This document shows positions 14,667 through 23,312 of a stretch of 36,784 nucleotides of DNA, piece after piece. The notes beneath the pieces are model-generated. The model had not been told where the DNA came from, searched no databases, and was given only the letters and a program-made list of their open reading frames with translations. Origin of the DNA: JAWWPY01 sp964412845. GTDB lineage: Bacteria; Actinomycetota; Actinomycetes; Streptosporangiales; Streptosporangiaceae. The stretch spans positions 1 to 36,784 of the forward strand of contig CAYPQM010000057.1 of NCBI GenBank assembly GCA_964412845.1. Direction: 5' to 3'. Every line of letters starts with the position of its first letter. Position 1 is the first letter of the stretch. A program made the translations under genes and the position numbers.

Positions 14667-15603
14667 CCGCCGCGGGCCCGGCGATGAGCACGTGCAGGGT
14701 GCGCGGGCCATGCACGCCCTCGACCCGGACCAGTTCGATGTCGCTGGTGGCCGAGGGACCCGAGATCAGCGTGTGCGGGCGGGCCGAGTCCAGCCGGGCG
14801 AAGGCCGCGGCGAGGTCCGCGGCCACCTGGTCATGCTCGACCACCACCAGGTGGAAATCGGGCACCAGGGTGACGGCGCGGCGGCCCTGGCCCGGACCGT
14901 GGTCCAGCACGATGGTCCCGGTCTCGGCGATGGCGACGGCACACCCGGTCACCGCGCCGGCCGCGCCATCCAGCAGCTCGGTGCTCAGCGGCGGATCGTC
15001 GGTGATCAATATTGCCCCGGGGCAGTCCGCGGCGCACCGGGCCAGCCACCCGGACGGCAGCCCCGGTGGGACCACGAACCGCACCCTGCCGCCGCCCGCA
15101 GCATCACCCGGATCCTCGCCCGGCGCGGAGGCTGCGGCGGCCGGGCACGCGGCGGCGCGGGCGGCGAGGACCTGGGCAACCGCAGCCGGCAGCGCGCTGG
15201 CTGGAACCCTCTCGACTACGGCGCGATAGTCGGCGGCCCGCTCGGCGAACAGGGCCACGATGTCATGATCAGCGGGCTCGTGGTGCGCAGCCAGATAGTC
15301 GCGCGGCAGTGCCGCGTACTCCGCTTCGACCCGGCGTTCCCGCTCAGCCTGGTCCTCCCCGGCCCCATCTGGCGCCCCAGCGCCCCCCACGGTACCGCCC
15401 GGCGGCCCGGCCCCCCCGGCGCCGCCCGGCGGGCCGGCGTCGCCAGACACGATGGCCGCCCGGACCCGGCGCAGGATCAACTCGCGGGAACCCCGCCCGG
15501 TCTCCGGAACGCGGCCCGTGACGGGGACGCCAGCTGCTCCGGATCCCAGGCCGCCGTCCGGCCCGGATTCCTGGTCGTGGCCTGCCGCCGGCTGGCCGGT
15601 CAC
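14650..15603 (-). CDS. lutC: L-lactate utilisation protein LutC (LUD domain)
   Basis: A 317-residue LUD-domain protein, the third subunit of the LutABC L-lactate oxidation complex. The C-terminal half has the LUD signatures AIAETGTIVLDHG, RAVTLVPDFHLVVV, SGPSATSDIELVRVEGVHGP and LHVLIAG. The N-terminal 60 or so residues and a Gly/Pro/Ala-rich stretch (GDAGPPGGAGGAGPPGG) make it longer than the roughly 210-240 residues I would expect. I chose the GTG at 15601-15603 because it overlaps the lutB stop (GTGA). A much longer open frame upstream lies within lutB in a different frame and is not real protein. LUD proteins are cytosolic; their exact part in electron transfer is unclear. Confidence 0.88.
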   Translation of the reverse strand: MTGQPAAGHDQESGPDGGLGSGAAGVPVTGRVPETGRGSRELILRRVRAAIVSGDAGPPGGAGGAGPPGGTVGGAGAPDGAGEDQAERERRVEAEYAALPRDYLAAHHEPADHDIVALFAERAADYRAVVERVPASALPAAVAQVLAARAAACPAAAASAPGEDPGDAAGGGRVRFVVPPGLPSGWLARCAADCPGAILITDDPPLSTELLDGAAGAVTGCAVAIAETGTIVLDHGPGQGRRAVTLVPDFHLVVVEHDQVAADLAAAFARLDSARPHTLISGPSATSDIELVRVEGVHGPRTLHVLIAGPAAVTRRA

Positions 15604-17039
15604 TCGCCGCCGCCCCTGGTCCTGGCCCACCAGGCGCGGAACGACTCCGGCGGCGGCGCCGGCGCGTCCCGGGTCCGCGTCCACCCGCTGAGCGGCGGCG
15701 GCAGCCGCCGGATCCGCCCGCTGCGCCCCACCACCTTGCGGCTGGCCGACGCGGCGCGCTGGGCCAGGCCCAGCCGCCGCGGGGATCGCAACGTCCATCC
15801 GGCCGTGGCCATGGCCATCCGTTCGGGACGGGGAAAGCCGTGCCGTTTTGCGTCGACCACTTTGCCGCGCAGGTGGACCAGGGCCTCGGGGATGTTGATC
15901 GCCACCGGGCAGACGTCGTAGCAGGCGCCGCACAGGCTGGAGGCGTACGGCAGTGAGGCGTCGATGGGCGAGGTGACGCCGCGCAGCAGCGGGGTGATGA
16001 TCGCGCCGATCGGCCCCGGGTACGGCGAGCCGTAGGCGTGCCCGCCGGTCCGCTCGTACACCGGGCACACGTTCAGGCAGGCCGAGCAGCGGATGCAGCA
16101 CAGCGCCTGGCGGCCGGTGGCGTCCGCGAGCGCGCTGGTCCGGCCGTTGTCCAGCAACACCAGGTGGAAGGCGCGGGGGCCGTCGCCCGGCGTGACGCCG
16201 GTCCACGTCGACGTGTAGGGGTTCATCCGCTCCGCGGTGGACGACCGGGGCAGCAGCGCCAGGAACACCTCCAGGTCGCGCCACGAGGGAAGGATCTTCT
16301 CGATGCCCACCACGGAGATCAGTGTCTCGGGCAGCGTCAGGCACATCCGGCCGTTGCCCTCGGATTCGACGACGACCAGGGTGCCGGTGTCGGCGATGGC
16401 GAAGTTCGCGCCGGAGATCCCGACCGTGGCCCGCAGGAAGGTGCGGCGCAGATACGACCGCGCGGCGCCGGCCAGGTCGGCTGGCCGGTCGGTGAGATCG
16501 GCCGGTACCCCCGGCATGTCCTTCAGGAAGATGTCCTTGATCTCGGCCCGGTTGCGGTGAATGGCCGGCACCAGGATGTGGCTGGGCCGGTCCCCGTCGA
16601 GCTGCACGATGAGCTCGGCGAGATCGGTCTCCAGCGCGTGGATGTGCTCGGCGGCCAGCGCCTCGTTCAGCCCGGTTTCCTGGGTGACCATGGACTTCAC
16701 CTTGACCACCTGGTCGGCTCCGGCCGCCCGGACCAGGCCGGCCACGATGGCGTTCGCCTCTTCGGCGTCGGCCGCCCAGTGCACCTGGCCGCCCGCGCTG
16801 ACCACCCGCTCTTCCAGCCGGGTCAGGTAGAAGTCCAGGTTGGCCAGGGTGTGGTCCTTGATCGCCCGGCCCGCGGCGCGCAGCTCCGCCCAGTCGGACA
16901 GCTCGGCGACGGCAGCGGCCCGCTTGACCCGGATGGTGCCGGTGGCGTGCGCCAGGTTGCGCCGCAACTGGGAGTTGCCGAGGGCCGCGGCGGCCGCCTC
17001 CGGGAAGGCCGGCATGCCCAGATAGGTAGGCATGCTCAC
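15600..17039 (-). CDS. lutB: L-lactate utilisation iron-sulfur protein LutB
   Basis: A 479-residue protein with an N-terminal LUD-type domain (GANFAIADTGTLVVVESEGN, about 210-229) and two ferredoxin-like [4Fe-4S] clusters: CIRCSACLNVCP (Cys315, 318, 321, 325) and CGACYDVCP (Cys370, 373, 377). It resembles YkgF/LutB, the core electron-transfer subunit that with LutA and LutC oxidises L-lactate to pyruvate. The start is GTG 17037-17039 with an AGGTGAG upstream, 7 nt after lutA; ATG 17031-17033 is an alternative. The C-terminal tail is basic and Pro-rich. Confidence 0.92.
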   Translation of the reverse strand: MSMPTYLGMPAFPEAAAAALGNSQLRRNLAHATGTIRVKRAAAVAELSDWAELRAAGRAIKDHTLANLDFYLTRLEERVVSAGGQVHWAADAEEANAIVAGLVRAAGADQVVKVKSMVTQETGLNEALAAEHIHALETDLAELIVQLDGDRPSHILVPAIHRNRAEIKDIFLKDMPGVPADLTDRPADLAGAARSYLRRTFLRATVGISGANFAIADTGTLVVVESEGNGRMCLTLPETLISVVGIEKILPSWRDLEVFLALLPRSSTAERMNPYTSTWTGVTPGDGPRAFHLVLLDNGRTSALADATGRQALCCIRCSACLNVCPVYERTGGHAYGSPYPGPIGAIITPLLRGVTSPIDASLPYASSLCGACYDVCPVAINIPEALVHLRGKVVDAKRHGFPRPERMAMATAGWTLRSPRRLGLAQRAASASRKVVGRSGRIRRLPPPLSGWTRTRDAPAPPPESFRAWWARTRGGGE

Positions 17040-17046
17040 CGGCCGC

Positions 17047-17802
17047 TCACCTGCTCACCTGCGCGCCGCCGGTGCTCTCGGTGCTGGCCAGGATCTCGGC
17101 GAGATGCATGGTGGCGACGCCCGCCCGCAGCCGGGACAGCGCACCGCCGATGTGCATGAGGCAGGAGTTGTCAGAGGAGCAGAGCACCTGGGCGCCGGTC
17201 TGCAGCACCGCGCTGACCTTGTCCGCGCCCATCGCCGCCGACACGTCCGGGTTCTTCAGCGAGAACGTGCCGCCGAAGCCGCAGCACGTCTCGTCGTCAG
17301 GCAGATCGACCAGGTCGATCCCGCGCACCGCGCGGAGCAGCCGCAGCGGCGCGTCGCCAACCCGCATCATCCGCAGCGAGTGGCAGCTGGGATGGTAGGT
17401 CACCCGGTGCGGGAAATACGCCCCCACGTCGGTGACCCCCAGCACGTTCACCAGCAGCCCGGACAGCTCATGCACCCGCGGGGCGATCCGCTCGGCCTCC
17501 CGGGCCAGCGCGCGGTCCCCGGTGCTGGCCGCCAGCGCCGGGTGATACTCCCGCACCATGGCCGCGCACGAGGCCGACGGCGTGACGATCGCATCAAATT
17601 TCCCAAACGCTTCCGTGAAGCCGGTCACCATCGGCACCGCCTCGCGGCGGTAGCCAGAATTCAGGTGCATCTGGCCGCAGCAGGTCTGGTCCATCGGGAA
17701 GGCCACCTCGTGGCCCAGCCGTTCCAGCAGCGTCACCAGGGCCTGGCCCGCCTTCGGGAACAGCGTGTCGGCCAGGCAGGTCACAAACAGTGCGATCCGC
17801 AT
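17047..17802 (-). CDS. lutA: L-lactate utilisation protein LutA (CCG domains)
   Basis: A 251-residue YkgE/LutA-type protein with two Cys-rich CCG domains: TCCGQMH (about 40-46) and ETCCGFGGTFS (about 176-186), each paired with further Cys (VTCLAD, YHPSCHS, SSDNSCLMHIGG). These bind iron-sulfur clusters and, with LutB and LutC, replace the classical lactate dehydrogenase. It is the first gene of lutABC. The ATG (17800-17802) follows GGAAGGG. The operon points away from the SDR and sugar-transport genes, across a 348-nt intergenic region with two candidate operators. In this setting its likely substrate is L-lactate released from L-fucose. Confidence 0.92.
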   Translation of the reverse strand: MRIALFVTCLADTLFPKAGQALVTLLERLGHEVAFPMDQTCCGQMHLNSGYRREAVPMVTGFTEAFGKFDAIVTPSASCAAMVREYHPALAASTGDRALAREAERIAPRVHELSGLLVNVLGVTDVGAYFPHRVTYHPSCHSLRMMRVGDAPLRLLRAVRGIDLVDLPDDETCCGFGGTFSLKNPDVSAAMGADKVSAVLQTGAQVLCSSDNSCLMHIGGALSRLRAGVATMHLAEILASTESTGGAQVSR

Positions 17803-17854
17803 GGGCCCTTCCGGCGGTCAGCGGCCCGGGACGGGGCAAGGCCCGGGTCCGCCC

Positions 17855-17872
17855 ATGGTAACGGGTTGCCAT
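17855..17872. promoter_or_regulatory. Partial palindrome upstream of lutA
   Basis: ATGG-T-AAC-GG-GTT-G-CCAT: 14 of 18 positions are in perfect inverted symmetry. It lies about 53 nt upstream of the lutA start, where an operator for lutABC would be expected. Confidence 0.35.
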
Positions 17873-18014
17873 CCCGGGAAGCCGGTGCAGGTCTGACCTC
17901 TTAGTGGCCACTTCCGGCCAGGCCAGCGGACGGCCCCCAGGTCAGCCGGACGCGACTGGGGGGCGCCGGTGTCCGGCCCGGCGGTACCCGGCACGATGGG
18001 ACCTGGCAGCCAGG

Positions 18015-18052
18015 TGGACGCTCGGCTGGCTCGTCCGCTATACATCGGATGT
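18015..18052 (+). promoter_or_regulatory. Promoter with ACATCGGATGT operator before the SDR gene
   Basis: A weak -35 TGGACG (18015-18020), an 18-bp spacer and -10 TATACA (18039-18044). The perfect 5-1-5 palindrome ACATC-G-GATGT (18042-18052) overlaps the -10 and the expected transcription start. The same palindrome occurs at 26221-26231 and, with one mismatch, at 19286-19296. Confidence 0.6.
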
Positions 18053-18150
18053 CTGCTTCAGTGCACTTCTACTCCAGCCGCCCTGCTCCGGACGCCCCGC
18101 TCCGGGCACCCTGCTCCAGCACGCCGGCCACGACCACGCGGAGGCCTTGC

Positions 18151-19065
18151 ATGACCGCAGCAGAATTCGAGGGGCTCACAGCCGTTGTCACCGGCGGCGC
18201 CTCCGGCATCGGGCTGGCCACCGCCCAGCACTTGGCGGCCCGCGGCGCGCGGGTCGCGATCCTCGACCGGGACACTCCCCGCCCGGACGCCACCGCGGCC
18301 GGGAGCAACGGAGACGCCGGCGGCGCCGGGGACGATGCCGACCGTGTCGCGAACGGCGGGGGCGCGAACGGCGGGGGCGCGAACGGCGGGGGCGCGAACG
18401 GCGGGGGCGGCAGGCCGGCCGGGGCGCTGGACGCCTTCGTCGCCGACGTGACCGACGACGACGCGGTGCGGGCGGCGGTCGACGCGGCGGCCGCCGCGCT
18501 CGGCGGCATCGACATCCTGGTCAACAACGCGGGCGTCGGCGCCATCGGCACGGTCGAGGACAACACCGACGAGGAATGGCGGCACGTCTTCGACGTGAAC
18601 GTGTTCGGCATGGTCCGGGCCAGCCGGGCCGCTCTCCCGCATCTGCGCCGCGCGGCGCAGCGGCGCGGTTCGGCGGTCATCGTCAACACCTGCTCCGTCG
18701 CGGCCAGCGCCGGCCTGCCGCAACGTGCCCTGTACTCGGCGACCAAGGGCGCTGTCTACTCGCTGACCCTCGCGATGGCCGCCGATCACGTCGCGGACCG
18801 AATCCGGGTGGCCTGCGTCAATCCAGGAACAGCGGACACCCCGTGGGTGTCCCGGCTGCTGGACGCGTCCCCCGATCCCGCCGCGGAGCGGGCCGCACTC
18901 GCAGCCCGGCAGCCGATGGGCCGCCTGGTCGCCGCGGCGGAGGTCGCTGCGGCGATCGGCTACCTGGCCAGCCCGCTGGCCGGGGCCACCACCGGCGTGG
19001 CCCTGGCCGTGGACGGCGGCATGTCCGGGCTGCGCCTGCGGCCCCCGGGCCAGGCCCTCCGCTGA
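18151..19065 (+). CDS. Short-chain dehydrogenase/reductase, probable sugar or keto-deoxy-sugar-acid dehydrogenase
   Basis: A 304-residue classical SDR. Cofactor motif TGGASGIG (14-21), Asp in ILDRD after the second strand (an NAD-preferring feature), NNAG (125-128), catalytic Ser182, Tyr195 and Lys199 (YSATK), and PGTADTPW. In the fucose island it could be L-fucose dehydrogenase or 2-keto-3-deoxy-L-fuconate dehydrogenase; the sequence alone does not decide. Unusually, about 45 residues of Gly/Asn/Ala-rich low complexity (about 46-90) replace the helix between the NAD-binding strand and the DVTDDD strand. The start ATG 18151-18153 follows GGAGG. It is separated from the transporter operon by 321 nt with a second promoter. 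Confidence 0.88.
   Translation: MTAAEFEGLTAVVTGGASGIGLATAQHLAARGARVAILDRDTPRPDATAAGSNGDAGGAGDDADRVANGGGANGGGANGGGANGGGGRPAGALDAFVADVTDDDAVRAAVDAAAAALGGIDILVNNAGVGAIGTVEDNTDEEWRHVFDVNVFGMVRASRAALPHLRRAAQRRGSAVIVNTCSVAASAGLPQRALYSATKGAVYSLTLAMAADHVADRIRVACVNPGTADTPWVSRLLDASPDPAAERAALAARQPMGRLVAAAEVAAAIGYLASPLAGATTGVALAVDGGMSGLRLRPPGQALR
18349..18408 (+). repeat. Four perfect 15-bp tandem repeats inside the SDR gene
   Basis: GCGAACGGCGGGGGC four times without mismatch (18349, 18364, 18379, 18394), in frame, encoding ANGGG repeats within the Rossmann fold. Confidence 0.95.
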
Positions 19066-19186
19066 GCCAACGACAGCAAAAGCGTTCTACTGCCGTCCCA
19101 TCGACAGCACAGCGCATCTGACGCTGCTGCCGATCAGGCTGGGCGGACAAGAGATCCGATGACTTGGCGCTACTCGTGGGGTACCT

Positions 19187-19204
19187 GGTGAGGTAACGCT
19201 CACC
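19187..19204 (+). terminator. Inverted repeat GGTGAG-N6-CTCACC after the SDR gene
   Basis: Perfect 6-bp arms with a 6-nt spacer, about 120 nt past the SDR stop. It could be a hairpin terminator or a protein-binding site. Confidence 0.3.
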
Positions 19205-19271
19205 CGCAAAGACTATGCCAGGCAGCAGATATCGTTTCGGTGACGGTCTGCCGCTTCCGTCCAGATCGGCG

Positions 19272-19301
19272 TTGACATGGCCGATACATCGGATCTATTT
19301 T
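19272..19301 (+). promoter_or_regulatory. Transporter promoter with operator between -35 and -10
   Basis: Consensus -35 TTGACA (19272-19277), an 18-bp spacer and -10 TATTTT (19296-19301). ACATCGGATCT (19286-19296) fills the spacer; it differs from the perfect palindrome at 18042-18052 by one base. An overlapping CCGAT-AC-ATCGG palindrome covers 19281-19292. A protein bound here would exclude RNA polymerase, which fits repression in the absence of the sugar. Confidence 0.65.
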
Positions 19302-19386
19302 CCAGGCACACCACCAGGGTCCCGTTTCACTGGCGGAACGCGAGGGCGCGGACCGCAGGCCCCAGGGAGTGGACACAGGAGGACCG

Positions 19387-20541
19387 ATGGCACTTCGGAG
19401 ACGATTCGGCGTGTCCGCCGTGGCCGCGTTGGCGGTGGCAGCGGTAATCGCCGGGTGCGGTTCCAGCGGCGGCGGCAGCGCCAGCAGCGGGAGCAGCGCC
19501 AGCGCATCAGGCTCGGGGCCGGTCGCCATAGGCGTCGACCTCACCTACAACAACACCGCGTTCTGGTCCGCGTACATCAACTACGAAACCCAGTACGCGA
19601 AGCAACTGCACATCAAGCTGCTCGGCCCGCTGCTGTCCGCGGCCAGCGCCAGCCTGCAGAACCAGCAGGTCGAGGAGCTGGTCAATGAGGGGGCCAAGGC
19701 GATCATCGTGAACCCCGAGACCGCGACCAGCCTCGGCCCGGCCATCAGCTACGCGGCCAAGCACAACGTGCAGCTGATCTCGGTCGACACGATCGTCGGC
19801 GTCGGCCACGTGTACATGGTGGTCCGGGCATCCAACCTGATCTACGGCCAGGACGCCTGCGCCTACGTCAGCTCGTTCGCCAAGTCCGGCTACGTCCTGG
19901 AGCTGGAGGGCGACCTGACCTCCTCGAACGGCGCTGACCGGGCCACCGGCTTCGACCACTGCATGGCCGCGAACGACCCCGGAGTCAAGATCCTCAAGGA
20001 CCCCACGGTGTGGACGGACGCGACCGCGGTGACCGACGCGCAGAACGCGGTCAATGCCTACGGCAGCAAGCTCAAGGCCATCTACTCGGCCTGGAGCAGC
20101 CCGGACACCGGCATCATCCCGCTGCTCAAGGCCAAGGGCCTGACCGGCAAGGTCGCACTGATCAGCGATGACGGCGTGCCCTTCGAGATGTGCTACATCG
20201 GCAAGGGCACGGTCAGCGCGTCCCAGTCCCAGCCCGCGAACCTGTATGCCTACTGGGCACTCAAGTACGCGGTCGACGCCGCCCAGGGAGTCAAGCTGCA
20301 AGCCGGACAGCCGGGCGGCGGCGCGCCGACCCTGCAGATGGTCACCTACAAGGGAGACGCCAATCTGGGCGACCCGATCGTGGCCCCGTTCGTGACCAAG
20401 ACCGCCACGACCTTCACGGTCAAGCCGACCGATGGCCTGACCAGCACGGTCAAGTCCACCCCGGTCACCGATGCCCAGCTCTGGGGCAACGTCTACGGCG
20501 TCGCGCACGGCGGCGTCTGCAGCTCAGCTGCCACTGGATGA
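19387..20541 (+). CDS. Sugar ABC transporter substrate-binding lipoprotein (RbsB-like)
   Basis: A 384-residue exported lipoprotein: signal peptide with lipobox VIAGC (about Cys24), a Gly/Ser linker, then a type-I periplasmic binding fold (IGVDLTYNNTAFWSAYI, EELVNEGAKAIIVNPETA, LISVDTIVG, KLKAIYSAWSSPDTGI). It should bind the imported sugar, most likely L-fucose from the linked catabolic genes, at the outer face of the membrane. The ATG at 19387-19389 follows a strong AGGAGG; a GTG 18 nt upstream is not needed. The stop overlaps the ATPase start (ATGA). Confidence 0.9.
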   Translation: MALRRRFGVSAVAALAVAAVIAGCGSSGGGSASSGSSASASGSGPVAIGVDLTYNNTAFWSAYINYETQYAKQLHIKLLGPLLSAASASLQNQQVEELVNEGAKAIIVNPETATSLGPAISYAAKHNVQLISVDTIVGVGHVYMVVRASNLIYGQDACAYVSSFAKSGYVLELEGDLTSSNGADRATGFDHCMAANDPGVKILKDPTVWTDATAVTDAQNAVNAYGSKLKAIYSAWSSPDTGIIPLLKAKGLTGKVALISDDGVPFEMCYIGKGTVSASQSQPANLYAYWALKYAVDAAQGVKLQAGQPGGGAPTLQMVTYKGDANLGDPIVAPFVTKTATTFTVKPTDGLTSTVKSTPVTDAQLWGNVYGVAHGGVCSSAATG

Positions 20542-22238
20542 GCGAGCAGATCGCGCCTGCTGCCTCGGCTGCCGCACCGGCCGCCGAGGCAGCAGGCATC
20601 CACAAGCAGTTCGGCAGCACGCAAGCGCTGCGCGGGGTGGACCTCACCCTGTACCCGGGCCGCTGCCTGGGCCTGGTCGGCCGGAACGGCGCGGGCAAGT
20701 CCACCCTGGTGTCGATCCTGAGCGGCATCTACCCGGCCGACAGCGGCAAGGTCCGGTTCGACGGCAGACCCGCGCCCCCGCTCGGCAACGTCGGCGCCTG
20801 GCGCGGCCAGATCGCCACCGTGTTCCAGCATTCCATGGTCGTTCCCGGGCTCACCGTGGCCGAGAACGTATTCCTCGGCCGCCAGCCCCGGCACGCGGGC
20901 CTGGTCGACTGGAGATGGATGCGAGAGCAGACCCGGCAGGTCATGGCCGAGTGGGGCTTCGAGATAGATGTGACCCAGCCCTGCGCCAACCTGACCGTGG
21001 AGCAGCGGCAGATCGTGGAGATCGCCCGGGCACTCGCCGCGGGGACCCGCTGCCTGCTGCTCGACGAACCTACCGCGGCGCTGGAGCGCGCCGGTATCGA
21101 GCGGCTGTTCGCGCGGGTCAGGCAGCTCGCCGCGAGCGGTGTCGCGATCCTCTACATCTCGCACCACCTTGAGGAAGTCTTCGAGATCTGCCAGGACGTC
21201 GCGGTGATCCGGGACGGTGAGCTGGTGCTCACCGGGCCGGCCGCCGGCTTGTCCAAGGACGCCCTGGTGACGGCGATGGTCGGCCCGGATGTGGCCGCCA
21301 CCCGGGCTGACCTGACCCGTTCCGCGGCGGCCCGGGGGGCCGCCGCCGGGTCAGCCACTACGGGGGCGCCGGCCGGCCCGGGGGAACCTCTGCTGACCAT
21401 TGATCACGTTTCCGCGGCGTCGCCGGGCGGCCGGGTCAGGGATGCCTCGCTCGAACTGCGGCCGGGTGAGCGGGTAGGCATCACCGGCCTGCTCAGCGCG
21501 GGCGTCAGCACGCTGGCCCGGATCGTCGCGGGTGCCGCGCCCTACGAGTCGGGCCGGGTCCTCCTCGACGGGAAGCAACTCCCGCCGGGACGCCGCGACC
21601 TGGCCTTGCGGGCCGGTGTGGGCTATCTCCCCGAGGACCGGCAGGCCGACGGCTTCGTGCCGCTGCTCGGCGTCGCCGAGAACGCCACCATGACCATCAC
21701 CGACTGGCTGGCGCGGCTGGCGGGTTTCCTGCGTCCCCGGGCCAGGGCGGCCGCTGCAGCGCCGCTGACCGCCGCGCTGTCCATCATCTCGGCGGGGCCG
21801 GACCAGCCCGTGGGGGAGCTTTCCGGCGGGAATCAGCAGAAGGTCACCGCCGCCCGCGCGCTGGCCCGCAAGCCGCGGCTCATCGTCGCTATCACCCCCA
21901 CCCGGGGCGTGGACGTGGCGTCCAAATCGCTGCTCCTGGCCGAACTCGCCCGGGTGACCGCGCAGACCGGAGCGGCGCTGCTGCTCGCCACCGATGAGCT
22001 TGACGACCTGGCCATCTGCGATCGCGTCATCGTGCTGGTCCGCGGTGAGCGCTTCACCGAGTTCACCGAGCCGCCCTTTGACCGGGAGGCTCTCATCGCG
22101 GCGACCGAGGGCATGGCCAGGGACCCCGCCCCCGGCCACGGCGCGAGTAGTGACCGCAGCACCGCCGGGCCCGCCAGCGCCGGGCCGGCCACCCGCACCG
22201 ACCATCAGCCCGACTCCGACGGATGGGGACCATCATGA
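20538..22238 (+). CDS. Sugar ABC transporter ATPase with two nucleotide-binding domains (RbsA-like)
   Basis: A 566-residue fused ATPase. The first domain has Walker A GRNGAGKST, a signature loop LTVEQRQIVEIARAL and Walker B LLLDEPTAAL. The second has a degenerate P-loop (GLLSAGVSTL, lacking the Lys), signature LSGGNQQKV, and AITPTRGVDV where a DEPTRGVD-type Walker B would be expected. One weak site is normal for this carbohydrate-importer family (CUT2), so the gene is not damaged. A Gly/Ala-rich linker joins the two halves. It is coupled to the genes on either side by ATGA overlaps, and should power uptake through the following permease. Confidence 0.9.
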   Translation: MSEQIAPAASAAAPAAEAAGIHKQFGSTQALRGVDLTLYPGRCLGLVGRNGAGKSTLVSILSGIYPADSGKVRFDGRPAPPLGNVGAWRGQIATVFQHSMVVPGLTVAENVFLGRQPRHAGLVDWRWMREQTRQVMAEWGFEIDVTQPCANLTVEQRQIVEIARALAAGTRCLLLDEPTAALERAGIERLFARVRQLAASGVAILYISHHLEEVFEICQDVAVIRDGELVLTGPAAGLSKDALVTAMVGPDVAATRADLTRSAAARGAAAGSATTGAPAGPGEPLLTIDHVSAASPGGRVRDASLELRPGERVGITGLLSAGVSTLARIVAGAAPYESGRVLLDGKQLPPGRRDLALRAGVGYLPEDRQADGFVPLLGVAENATMTITDWLARLAGFLRPRARAAAAAPLTAALSIISAGPDQPVGELSGGNQQKVTAARALARKPRLIVAITPTRGVDVASKSLLLAELARVTAQTGAALLLATDELDDLAICDRVIVLVRGERFTEFTEPPFDREALIAATEGMARDPAPGHGASSDRSTAGPASAGPATRTDHQPDSDGWGPS

Positions 22239-23296
22239 CCGAGCCAGGGGACTCCGGCGCCACGGCCGTCGCCGACCGCGGCCGGGCCGAGGTTGAAGCC
22301 GTGCTCCAGGGGCGCAGCCGGCGCACCGCCGCGGTCTCGCTGATCCGCGAAGCCGCGCTGCTGCCGGTGCTCGCCGTGCTGATCGTTATCGGCACCTTCG
22401 TCAACAGCGCGTTCCTCACCGTGTCCAACATTTCCGGCATCGGCGAGCAGATCGCGGCGCTCGGCGTCACCGTGGTCGGCGAGAGCCTCATCCTGCTCAT
22501 CGGCGGGATGGACCTGTCCCTGGAGGGGACCTACGGGCTCGCGCCGATGGTGGCGGCCTGGCTGATGGTGCCGGTCGCCGAGTACGGTTCGGGCACCAAG
22601 CTGGGCCCCTACCTGGCGATCCTTGTCCTGCTCGCGGTGGGCGCCGCGGTCGGCGTGCTGAACGGCCTGCTCATCGTCAAGGGACGGCTGAACGGGTTCA
22701 TCGTCACACTCGGCATGACGATCGTCCTGGCCGGGCTGCAACTCGGCATCGTGCACGGGAACACGCTGTTCAATCTTCCTTCCGCGTTCGTTTACCTGGG
22801 GTCGGCCAGCTTCGGGGTCGTGCCGGTCTCGTTCATCGTCGCGGCGATCATCTTTGTCGGCGTCGGCGTCTTCCTGCGCTACCACCGCACCGGCCGGGCG
22901 ATCTACGCGGTAGGTGGCAACCTGGCCGCAGCGCGCGCTGCGGGGATCAAAGTCGACCGGATCAGGATCGGCGTGTACGTGGCCGGCAGCATCCTCGCGG
23001 CGATCGGCGGCCTGATGGAAGCGGGCCGGGTCAGCGCCGTCACCGGTCAGCAGGGCTACCAGGAGGGCATCATCTTCTCGGTCTTCGCGGCGGCGGTGAT
23101 CGGCGGAGTGAGCCTGAAAGGGGGCCGGGGGAACATGGTGGGCGCGGCGTCCGGTGTCATCCTGCTGGGCCTCGTGCAGAACATCCTGGACCTGGCCAAC
23201 GCGCCCAACTACTGGATCGAGGCGGTTACCGGCGGGGTCATCCTCGTCGCGCTCATCTTGGCCAGGCTGATCGGCGGCGAGGCGGCCGCCGAGTGA
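22235..23296 (+). CDS. Sugar ABC transporter permease (RbsC-like)
   Basis: A 353-residue inner-membrane permease of the BPD_transp_2 family with about nine or ten hydrophobic segments. Family features are SLILLIGGMDLSLEG, KGRLNGFIVTLGM, GRAIYAVGGNLAAARAAGIKVDRI and AAVIGGVSLKGGRGN. The ATG at 22235-22237 overlaps the ATPase stop; an in-frame ATG at 22223 is less likely because GGGGAC sits just upstream of the later ATG. Only one permease is present, so the channel should be a homodimer. Confidence 0.9.
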   Translation: MTEPGDSGATAVADRGRAEVEAVLQGRSRRTAAVSLIREAALLPVLAVLIVIGTFVNSAFLTVSNISGIGEQIAALGVTVVGESLILLIGGMDLSLEGTYGLAPMVAAWLMVPVAEYGSGTKLGPYLAILVLLAVGAAVGVLNGLLIVKGRLNGFIVTLGMTIVLAGLQLGIVHGNTLFNLPSAFVYLGSASFGVVPVSFIVAAIIFVGVGVFLRYHRTGRAIYAVGGNLAAARAAGIKVDRIRIGVYVAGSILAAIGGLMEAGRVSAVTGQQGYQEGIIFSVFAAAVIGGVSLKGGRGNMVGAASGVILLGLVQNILDLANAPNYWIEAVTGGVILVALILARLIGGEAAAE

Positions 23297-23312
23297 CCGG
23301 AGAACGCCAGTC

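Larger units (their letters stand above)
17803..18150. other. Divergent regulatory region between lutABC and the SDR operon
   Basis: 348 bases without a convincing gene. It contains a partial palindrome 53 nt from lutA (17855-17872), repeated CCCGGG words around 17825-17877, and a promoter with the ACATCGGATGT operator facing the SDR (18015-18052). Open frames crossing it read into the SDR without conserved sequence. Confidence 0.6.
19066..19386. other. Intergenic region before the sugar ABC operon
   Basis: 321 bases, no gene seen. It holds a perfect inverted repeat GGTGAG-gtaacg-CTCACC (19187-19204), which may end the SDR transcript, and the transporter promoter with its operator (19272-19301). 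Confidence 0.6.

Noticed and set aside
15604..16344. N-terminal extension of LutC through lutB
   Set aside because: Same strand but a different frame of lutB, Arg/Pro-rich without LUD similarity; the GTGA overlap at 15600-15603 gives a better start.
19066..19386. tRNA or small RNA gene between the SDR and the transporter
   Set aside because: No cloverleaf pattern; the structure is explained by an inverted repeat and a promoter with operator.
20538..22238. Pseudogene or mutation in the second ATPase domain
   Set aside because: A degenerate second P-loop is usual in this class of sugar ATPases and the frame is intact.
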